Program-made: the position numbers and the translations under genes
Shown: positions 33,356 to 42,600 of the stretch, piece after piece
How the letters are laid out: each line of letters opens with the position of its first letter
Position numbering within the stretch: position 1 is the first letter of the stretch
Notes under the pieces: model-generated
Seen by the model: only the letters and a program-made list of their open reading frames with translations
What the model was told of the DNA's origin: nothing
The model's database searches: none
Assembly: GCA_015499995.1 (NCBI GenBank)
Contig: JADNRV010000025.1
Coordinates: 62,001-126,000, forward strand
Reading direction: 5' to 3'
DNA: 64,000 nt
Source: Flammula alnicola
Taxonomy: Eukaryota > Basidiomycota > Agaricomycetes > Agaricales > Strophariaceae

Positions 33356-33675
33356 ATTCTCCTATGCAGCACATTTATTGAAACTTAATCATCATATGTA
33401 CTATATCATGTCTGCCTCGGTACGGTATGAAGTCATGTTGTAACTAGGAAGTACTCATTCCTGAGATCCTGTTACTCGAATTTCCATCCCTCAATCGCTC
33501 GATCAATCGCTCTCCGGTGCGGAGCCATAGACGCTGACATCTGTCTCCGCATCACTAGCTTCAGTTTCTTCGTCGTCTGAACAACCCATTTCCTCCAACC
33601 TATCGCGCCTCAAGCCAGTCCATCTGAAGTGCGTAGATCCAAATACCGTATTGTCTCAAGCCCAATGAGTATCCC

Positions 33676-34115
33676 TACGTCTTGTACTCCTAACGTCGTT
33701 TACACCATCCAGGTCAAGCATACTCCTCCAGCGGCGACCAACGCAGTAGTGATATCAGATTCATTGGCTGCCATGAGCGTGGACGAAGCGTTCAAACTTC
33801 GTGTGCGACACCGCCTACATCATCTCACAACCACCACGGGAATCACTCTCAGCACGGAGAGAGGTAATCTCAGGTTTAGCCAATGAGCTCGACGCTCCAA
33901 ATCACCAAAAAAATTGAGATCTTCCAACCAGTACTAGTCAGTGATGATGGGCGAAGGTTTTCAGGATTTCCTCCTTTAAACGCGAGCAAGGAGGGGATCG
34001 TTGCTATCTCTGCGAATCCGGCGGCGGATTGTAGCTCTGTACGTCCAAATCAGCGTTCTTTCGCTTTGGAAGCGGTAGTAAATTACCGTTGCGTGTTTTG
34101 ACACTCGTGGCTGAA
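33676..34115 (-). pseudogene. Fused relic of the TMEM242-like and ICMT genes
   Basis: 33676-33900 aligns with 35020-35240 (second exon of the TMEM242-like gene; shared blocks include cgtcttgtactcctaa and gcggacgaagcgttca-like sequence). 33945-34110 aligns with 36350-36540 of ICMT-2 (gcgaaggtt...ggatttcctcctt, cgttgctatctctgcgaatc, ttctttcgctttgga). Everything between is deleted. Both parts keep the order and orientation of the source, so this is a decayed direct duplicate with a large internal deletion. Confidence 0.75.
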
Positions 34116-34594
34116 AAGATGCTCGTGCAAGCAGAAACATACCCCTTCCTTAATGAAAAGGGTGAAAGGCCGTGAAAATAGTTGAGAGGATTGATGTATA
34201 GCACCGTGTACGCGTAGAGCCGTCGACACAGGTCCAGGCCGCTGGGGGAAGGGTCAGACGATGGAGCACGCCTTTACCACTGAAGAGTAGCTTGTACGTT
34301 AGCCGAGTTCAGTCAGAGAGGGGAGCGCACCTTTGAACAGTAAAACTCGCTCGCTCAGGTTGTTCACCACCTGAACGAATTCGCCCTTCATTGATCGCAT
34401 CTGAGCCAGGTGGAAAGCAGCTAGAGAAGAAAGTAAAAAAGTATGGGAAGACTGCGAGAAACGCGGGTGGTTTATCACGGATTAAGTAGAGAGGAGTCGA
34501 CGGGTGGAATGGGGATCAAGAAAGCATTTTCAGTTGCACGATCAAGGAGACCACCCGGTGGGCTAGTTACATGTGTATTCCTTTAAAAACTGCA

Positions 34595-35559
34595 TCACTC
34601 CTTTCCGAATTCCCTCTCCCTTTTTGCTCGCTCTACTCTCACCTCAGCCTCGACCTCCCGCAAAGCCGTCTGTGCCCAAAGCGGGAAACCGCCCTCCTCA
34701 TAGGCCTTCATCAGTCGTTTCTCCGCCTGTTCCCAGTTCCACTGTTCCTCTTGTTCTCCTCCGAGCCCTCTACACCGAATGGCGCAACCCGGTGCACCTG
34801 TTGCCGCTCCTCATCCGTTTCAGGCGGGCGATGTATCCGAGAGGTGAGGCTCGGTACGGATTTCCATAGCATGTAACGCATTTTTTGTCCGAATTCACGA
34901 GCCTAAGGTCATTTGATATTAGCATTGAAATCTCAAGATGCGATGGATAGTTAAGCATGGGTGAAAAGAAGCAGGAATAAACCATTGAAGGGGACAGGTG
35001 AAAAAAGAAGAGAAACATACGTCTTGTACTCCTAAAGCCGTTTTAGCCGCCCACGTCAAGCCCAGCCTCCAACAGCGACCAACGCGGTAGCGATGCCAAA
35101 TGCCTTCGCTGCCATCAGCGCGGACGAAGCGTTCATGCGCGACAGTGCCGACATCATCTCACCCACCCCGGCGGAATCACTCTCTGATCGGAGGGAGCTG
35201 ATCACAGGTTCGGCTACTGAGCTTGACGTCGATGATGAGACAGGCCGTAGAGGAGCAGTAGATCTTGACACTCCCCTTCGGGGAGACGGGGCAACGGAAT
35301 CTTTAAGAGATAGTCGAGTTATGCTTCCGCGTTGTCTACGAATCATGAGAAGAGGTATGGCCAGCGCCAGACTGGTCCCGATAAACTGCATGAAGGGGTT
35401 AGAACGTAGTCAGTCAATGTCCGACGTTCCAGAGAACGATATAACGCTTACAGCCGACAAAGGAACCCATAATGGTATCCTTCCCGAGCGCCTTTCCGAC
35501 CGTGTTTCTGAAGATGGGGAGTCTGCTTGTCCAGCAGGCGATGGTGGCGACGAGGACAT
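34595..35559 (-). CDS. TMEM242-like small membrane protein
   Basis: Exons are 35559-35452, 35385 to about 35021, and about 34904-34595. The first exon encodes a Ser/Pro-rich start and IPLWVPLSA. The second gives FIGTSLALAIPLLMIRRQR (first membrane helix), a Ser-rich loop, then ALMAAKAFGIATALVAVGGW and TWAAKTALGVQD. The third has AREFGQKMRYMLWKSVPSL and a charged C-terminus ending FGKE. The order (two helices, KALGV, then a D/EF..KM motif) matches the TMEM242 family, whose animal member helps assemble the mitochondrial ATP synthase c-ring. Two one-base deletions break the frame: near 35057 (after GGWA) and near 34745 (before EEQWNWEQAEKRLMK). Confidence 0.6.
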
Positions 35560-35918
35560 GGACAAATGTGCCGAGAAATTTCGGTAAACTGATTGTTTCT
35601 ATTTGTCAATGGAGTAAATCCCAAGCTGAAGCAAATAACCCGATGAAACTGAACGCCGAACTTGAACGGAAACTCCAATATGATATATCCGTTCTACTAG
35701 ACTTCTCGTTCAAGTTGGTAGCTCCTGTGAACCCGGTCCTCATGGCGATAGGTTACCTCATCTCGTACGAAAGCAGGTTTTTGTTGGGAAATATGACCCG
35801 CAGTAGCGGAGCTCAGCATTATATTTCCGGGAGCGAAAAATCACGATGATCACGATTTTCTATGGTATGGCTTCGTTCATTCAAGCCACCTCTTCTCTTC
35901 TCTGTACAACGTCGCTAA

Positions 35919-36693
35919 CTAGTAAATGCCAGGGAAGACCGCGTACTGAACTTTGCTTGCCCACTGATCCCATTGCGCCCCAAACTGTTTTCTCAGGGCC
36001 TTGTCTTCGTTCGACATCCTCGTAAGCGTCAGGTACAACGTGCCCAGGATGACCAGGCCAGCAAAGGACAGCACGATGGCCTTTCCCACCACCGTATTGA
36101 ACAAGCCCGATTCTCTGACCCACGATCCCCTTCCGAATTGCCACAAAAACCATCCTGGATGCGAGATTAAAAGCCCGGTGTAACTCGGATGCCGGACAAT
36201 CGAATATGGACCTCCTGTCACTAGCTGATGATCCCTCTGGATGCTGGCTTCGAAGCGGAAAAATCGACCCAGGTATCGGTAGGTGATTACTCTGATCAAC
36301 GTTCCAGTTATCACCATAATCCCACCAATAGTAGTAAGCGTCGAGAGGCGAAGGTTCGCTGGATTTCCTCCTTTGAATACGAGCCAAGAGAGGATGAATT
36401 TGGAAAGGGGTGATGTCGGATACTGGTAGGCAAGTATCGTTGCTATCTCTGCGAATCCAGCGATGAACTGAAGAGTCTATATTTCTACATTAGCAATCTT
36501 TCGCTTTGGAAACAAATTCCTACATTACCGTCGCGTATTTTGGTACTCCTTGGGTGTACCAGGAGAATTCCATGACCTGGGATTTTTGTTCTTGGATTTG
36601 TTCGTCCTTCGGTGGTGCAGGATTGGGGGATGTTATGCACCTTTTGAAGGCCAAGGAAACACAAAATATCAACGGTATTTTGGCGAGTGACAT
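35919..36693 (-). CDS. Isoprenylcysteine carboxyl methyltransferase copy 2 (ICMT-2), intact
   Basis: Two exons, 36529-36693 and 35919-36476, join in frame to 240 aa. The N-terminus MSLAKIPLIFCVSLAFKRC is a hydrophobic anchor. Helices follow in the second exon, then YRYLGRFFRFEASIQRDHQL, GGPYSIVRHPSYTGLL (SAM-binding core), a helix pair, and RMSNEDKALRKQFGAQWDQW before the terminal FPGIY. The RHPxYxG motif and the E/D-rich C-terminal helix are the conserved catalytic parts of Ste14/ICMT enzymes, which carboxyl-methylate farnesylated or geranylgeranylated cysteines in the ER membrane. It is closest to ICMT-1 (25684-26459) and more distant from ICMT-3. Confidence 0.9.
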
Positions 36694-37055
36694 TGGAGCT
36701 TGACAGTTGAAGGTCCTGTGCGAGTCCTCCCCTTTTTATCCGCAGCTTGGTGTGCTGCTGACAAGAACATCCTCGTTTTAGGAACTCGGCGTAATAAGAA
36801 CCGGTGGATTCGCTACTAACTCATTTCGAACACTTGCCGCGTGTTGCGTTGACCCTAAAATATTCAGGGCTCCTATCTACTCGAGTTACATGCATCCTCC
36901 GCGGTCTCACGCTAATATACTATGTTCTGTACCCAGGACATGTCGTGGGGCGGTTTTGGAACAAAGTGGGTGTCTGGATATTTCACTATTATGTTTACAC
37001 ACCCCACCCATAATTCATTCATTCGTTCATTCGAACTTATCGACAGACATCAAAT

Positions 37056-37841
37056 CTAGTAAATTCCAGGTATGATGGAGTAAGGCACCTTCTTTGCCCA
37101 ATCGTCCCATTGAGCTCCGAACTGCTTTTGCAACGCTTCATCTTCTTTTGACATCCTGGACAACGTGACAGCCGAGGTGGGAAGTATACCGATAACCGTG
37201 TACGCGATCAAAGCGATCTTGCCAGCGGTTGTGCTCCAAATACCACATTCCCTCACCCATGACCCTTCTGCCGAATTCCACAGGAGCCATCCAATATTCG
37301 CCATCAGCATGCCTGTGTAGCTTGGATGTCGAACATAAGCGTAAGGACCCGTTACGACGAGCTCGTGGTTTTTCTGAATGCTGATGTCGAAACGAAAGAA
37401 GCGACCCAATTTCTGGAACGTCTGCATCCTCAAGATAGCTCCACAGATCCATAGCGCGGCGCCCAAAATGCCGAGTGAGCTCAGAGAAATTTTGCTGGGA
37501 TGACCGCCTTTAGGAACGATTGCTGATAATAATTTGTGCGATATATCTGAAGGCGAGGTCGTATTAGCGGATATAGTTGCTATTTCAGCAGCAGCCATCA
37601 AAATTTGACCGGCCTGTTGGGTGGGAAAAGCACGCTATTAGTAAACCAACGAGCGACCATGATTTATCGGTAGATGAAGCCTTACGCGTGCAAAGGTGAG
37701 CCTATATTTCCGGAGTCGGGGAATATCGATTGGAGTGGATGATATAGCCTCATCCTTTGGTGGTGGTCGGTAAGGAGGAGTCAGCATTGTGTTGAAACCA
37801 GCGGTTAACAACAGGATAACGGGGATTTTGCGCAGCGACAT
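37056..37841 (-). CDS. Isoprenylcysteine carboxyl methyltransferase copy 3 (ICMT-3), intact
   Basis: Exons are 37686-37841 and 37056-37613, 237 aa in frame. It has the same architecture as ICMT-2: N-terminal anchor MSLRKIPVILLLTAGF, a Pro-rich loop, two helices, FQKLGRFFRFDISIQKNHEL, the core VTGPYAYVRHPSYTGML, then GSWVRECGIWST and RMSKEDEALQKQFGAQWDDW before IIPGIY. Both second exons are exactly 558 bp. It lies directly upstream of ICMT-2 in the same orientation, and the sequence divergence indicates an older duplication. The relic at 26830-27000 derives from this type. Confidence 0.9.
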
Positions 37842-39605
37842 GATGTTTGAATTTTGTGAAGTACACCTTTACTCTTCCTTAAATATGGTGGATTATTGGA
37901 AATTTGAGCACCCTTTGAGCGTACCCGGATTGGAGCTTCCGGCCATCGAATCAATTAAGTATCAGCGCTCAGCAGCGACGCTCTATAGCCGAAACGGATC
38001 AAACAAAAATTAATTGCCGCTCAGCGTGGCGAACAAGATAAGCATAATATCTAGTTACATTGTAGCCTCAGATCGGAAGAGAACTTGAATACACCTAACA
38101 AGAGTGAATGGATGTTTGGCGGGTATCAGAAAAGAATGCCAGTGTATCGACGCATACCATCGTTCTTGAATTCTAACCGCAAACCAGTGAATTTTAGGCA
38201 AGTGGGTTGCTGGAGTAGGGCATTTTGTTCCTTTTGGCCAGATACACGATGCACATTGCATCCAGGGAACCTTTTTAGACAGTTCATTGCGAGCCGGACT
38301 TCTTCCCTGGACCAGGGTAGTATATTTCTTTCCAGCCCTTCAACATTTTACTTGTCAAGATATCGTAGTGTGTAACTTCTACGCGGAAAAATATTATGGA
38401 GGAAAATGGTCGGGCGAAGCTTTTTGCGGCCGCGATGCTGGAATTTGGTATGATATCGATCATAACAGACGTCAGGAAGTGAAGCTAGTGAAGGTTCATA
38501 ACGCTCATAATAGCTCTACCTCCAAAATTCATCCGTTCAATTACCTACCTTAATCATTCCATGAGTCGTAGGCAACTCCTAAATAGACAAAACTTCTAGC
38601 TGCTCTAATCCTGAGAATTTCCGGTGAGCATTGGGTGAGCACGATTATTCTAAGGCTGCCACGAGAAGACATGTCTAATTTTTCACTCACGCTCGTCAAC
38701 GTTTCAACCTCCTGACTTGAGGGGAACCGAGGAAACAACTCTCCGATTCCCATGGCAATATCAGAGGCCGTCTGAGCTGTGTATAGTAAGTCTTCATCCA
38801 CGTCGGCCGGCCTCAGTGTAAATTTAATATTCACGTTGGGTCACCCGATGTGTTCTTGCTCGACAGTTGTGAGAGGGTTTTCCTGGTTGTATGCACGTAT
38901 GCACGGGTCGCATGAAAACTGGTGGTAGATATCTATCCAGAAGACGGTCAAACAGCGTTAGCGAAGTACGTGTATACACATTCTCTTCTACACAAGGCTT
39001 CAAGCTTCAAGCTTCAAGCTTCAGCAAGTGCTTCAAAGGTCATGCATCATGATGGATGGATCAGTCACTCCGGTACGTGCACCTAGGTTCCTGTTTAGCA
39101 GGAGTAGGATCGATTCAATTCATATGTTTCGCGGGGAATACAAATAAGTACATCTACACTAACAGAACATTGCACAATGCAAGCTTGGGACTGTAATACC
39201 ATGAGTTGGAAATTCATTGAGTGAGGGGAATCGATGTTGAAAAAGATGCAAGGAACAAATATGGGGGCAAGACAAATTGGAAGGAAGGTGGCCGAAACGA
39301 AGATGATTTCCGGGGTGTAGACAGGAGAGACCAGACGACATGAAAAGGAGAAAAGAGAGCGAGAGATAAGGTTAGTAAAATATGTGGTTAGAAAATAAGA
39401 ATTGTGTAAAGTACACAAGCAAAAGCATGGTGGCGAGAAGGATGCATGACACAATTGAGGCAGTAAATCACGGAACGGCGACATGATGACCAGAGAGGCG
39501 GAAATAGAGGAGAGAGGTGGATAGCGCATAGTCCCAAAAAAGCGGATGTTGTCGAATAGCGTAAAAAGCCGGTGTCGACAGAAATCGAGGTTTCGCATCT
39601 CGCCC
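37842..39605. other. Intergenic / SKN7 3' flank
   Basis: No gene was recognised. A short tandem CAAGCTT repeat (about 3.5 units) lies at 39000-39025. The 195-aa minus ORF at 39095-39682 overlaps the end of SKN7 in another frame and is Phe/Ser/Leu-rich without motifs. Confidence 0.4.
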
Positions 39606-42600
39606 TCACTCAATAACCTCGAACCGGCTCCTCTTCCCCATCCTCTCGTCACCGTCGCCATCCTCCAACCCACGCTTCTCACCGCCCATACCGCCCATGG
39701 GCGGCGTCATCGAATCGGAACCCATCAAGGGCGAACCGCTACTGGTACTACTCATTCCAGAATTCATCAGGCCCATGAACCCATCCCCATTCACGAGGTT
39801 CTGCAATATCATGCTGTACTGCTCGTCCGTTAAGCCCATGCCCGCGAGTGGGTTAATCAGCCCATCGTCGCCTCCGTCGCCGAAGAACTGGAAATTGAAT
39901 GGCGACGGGGCGTTCAGCGCCGAGGTGGGGTCCGAGGAGCTGGCACCAGGGGTAGGTGTGAGAGAGCTGGACGAATTGGACAGCATAAGGTTGTTAGCGT
40001 TAGTCGTCAAAGCATGTTCGAAGTTGGAGTCGGAGAGAGGGGGCACGCCGACAGAGCGCGGTATTTTGGACATTTGTTGGATGACTTTGAGATGCATGAG
40101 GTGTTTCTGTATCGCATTATCGTGTAAATAAATGCGCCGCCGTCGTATTAAGTAGGTTGAACTGACCTCGAGTACATCGAGCAACCCTTCCTTTGTGAAG
40201 GGCTTAGGTAGGATATCGTTCATACCTACCACACCGTTAGTCAATTAGCAAACCTATTCGTCAAAAGAAAAAGAAAAGAAAACGAACCAGATGAGTAATA
40301 TGTCATGATTTCGTTCGGTCTCGAATTACTCGTCATCGAAATAATAGGTGTGCCTTGATCAAACTTGCGAATCAAGTTGGTTGCGGATACACCATCCAGT
40401 TTCGGCATAACAATGTCCTAAACGATCCAACCGCCATCAGTATAACGATAACGAAAGGAAAGCAAGAGACATACCATCAACACCAAATCATACTTTTCCA
40501 AATTCATCTTATTCACAGCGCTGATCCCGTCTACTGCCACGTCGGTTGTACAACCAAAGACTTTGAGGAACTTGCTGCTTAGCTTCCTACTAACAGCATC
40601 GTCGTCCACGAGGAGCACACGCGGGGGCACTGCCCACCCCGGCACGAACGTCGAGCGGCGCACGCGCAGCTTCTGCGCTACACTGGGCGGCGAGCCAGCA
40701 GACACCAACGTATTCGACGGCGAAGGCGGTAGAGACGCATTGGACGGCGTAGGCTGGACGACCTCGTCATCCTCGAAGCTCCGAGTAGCACTACCGCTGC
40801 CGTCTTCCGTCTGGCTAGGAGCACCTGGGCCTGCACCTGGGCTGCTGCCTTCGACGCCTCCAATCCCTAGCCCACCAAGCATGCCACCCGCAGCCAGTGC
40901 AGTAGGATCGAAGCTCCAGTTGCCCTGCGAATCCTCGACGTACGTGTTGCGCGGCATCAAGTGACCGACGGTATACACCTGCAGCCCCTCGTGCGTCATC
41001 ACCTCGCCGTCGTTCTCGCCCGTGGCATCGCTCGTTCCAGGCGGCAGGTTGAGCGGCGAGGACATCATCATCGCCCACGGATTCGACGACGACGGTTGGC
41101 TCGATCCCGACTGGCGTTGTTGCTGTTGTTGTTGCTGTTGTTGTTGTTGTTGCTGCTGCTGCTGCTGCTGCTGGCCCGGCTGCCCAGGGACATTCAACGA
41201 GGGCATAACATACTCCTCCGGCGACTCCTCATCCCTCGCACGAATAAACGCAGCGCTATCACTGCTCCTCCTCTGCGCCTTCCGACCTCTCTCCATATCC
41301 CCCACATCATCGATATCCATACTCATCCGCCGCCCGGCCGCTTCCTGACTCATCGCCATCTCCCTCTGGTCTCTATGCCTCTCCCTCGACTCAGCGAACC
41401 CGCCCGTCCGACCAAGGCTACGACCGCGCGGACCAACACTACCCCCACCACCCGAGGCCGACACGTTCGCACTCGACCACGGGGCCTGGACAGGTCTCTG
41501 GCCCTGCAGCTCTCTGATCTGGGATACAGCATCCGCGCGGGACGTCTGCTGCTGCTGCTGCTGCTGCTCACCCTGAGCCGACGATGATGACGAGGCGACC
41601 TCCGAAAACTGCCCTTCAGCACCGAAATTCATCCCGCTCCATAACCTGCCCCCTCCTTCACCTGCATTGCCGCCGCTGCCGCCGCCGCCAGGACCGGCAG
41701 CGGCAGCGGCAGCAGGACCATAAACGCCCATCGCCGCCCGCCGACTAAGCTCGCTCATCTGCATCAACGTCGCCCTCCCTAGCTCACCACCGCTAGTCAA
41801 GCCCGGCGTGCTGCCCGTCCCGAGAAACCGCTGTAAAGCTTGCGGAGGCAGGAACGTGTTCTGGTCCGAGATGGAGTACCCTTGCTGCTGCTGCTGCGGT
41901 TGGCCCTGCACGTCGCTCGTCTGCGACTGGCTCTGCTGTTGTTGATTCCGCATCTGCAAGATCTGCTGCTTCAGCTTCTGTCGCGCTGTCTGCTGTTGCT
42001 GTGATGGGCCACCAGGGCCGGCGGCGGTGGCGGCGGAGATGGGAGGCGACACAGAAGGCGACGACGCGCTCACACCCATGCCCCCCATAGACATCTGCAT
42101 CGACATGGGCATCGACAGAGGCATGGCGGACGATGCGTCGGGCAGCGGCACGGACTGTTGTTGGCCAGAGCCAGGGTCAGAGTTGGCAGACGACCCAGCA
42201 TTCTTGGCCGATTTCAACGGTTTGCCTATGGGAAGAGAGATGAGAAGTGGGAGTTTGTTGGTGTCGGCGGCGAGGTGGACGGAGAAGAAGACGAGCGTGA
42301 CGTTACGTATCGACGGCGGGGATTGGAGTTCGAGTAGGGAGGTCCAGAGTTCCAACACGATCAGAGAAACAATACGAGCGGAGACAAACCCAAGACAAGG
42401 TGGCGCAACAACAAGGACAGGAGAGGGAATTTCACCACCAAACGAAAGTGAAACACCAAGCAACGAATAACATCGTCGTCAACCAAGAAGGATGAGTTGC
42501 GTAAGGGTGAGAAACATCCAAAGTCAAAACGACAAGGTCGGGAACGGGTCCAGACCACCGATCGAGCGCCAAACACAAAGATAGAGCAGATCGAACATCA

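Larger units (their letters stand above)
27040..33360. repeat. Left copy of an inverted segmental duplication (partner 55735-62850)
   Basis: The order F-box-like gene, intergenic block, DUF6593 gene, cis-prenyltransferase and 477-aa unknown gene is repeated in inverse order and opposite orientation at 55.7-62.9 kb. Homology includes introns and intergenic DNA. For example, 28290-28400 matches the reverse complement of about 61920-62050, and 28520-28850 matches about 61480-61780. The right copy lacks most of the F-box gene and carries extra transposon insertions. Confidence 0.93.

Noticed and set aside
39000..39025. CAAGCTT tandem repeat as a regulatory site
   Set aside because: Only about 3.5 short units, best explained as a simple microsatellite.
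39095..39682. 195-aa minus-strand ORF at the SKN7 3' end
   Set aside because: It overlaps the last SKN7 exon in another frame and lacks any domain. It is probably 3' UTR and flank.
41022..41587. Plus-strand ORFs with poly-Leu or poly-Cys over 41.0-41.6 kb
   Set aside because: They are antisense readings of the CAG/CAA polyglutamine tract of SKN7.
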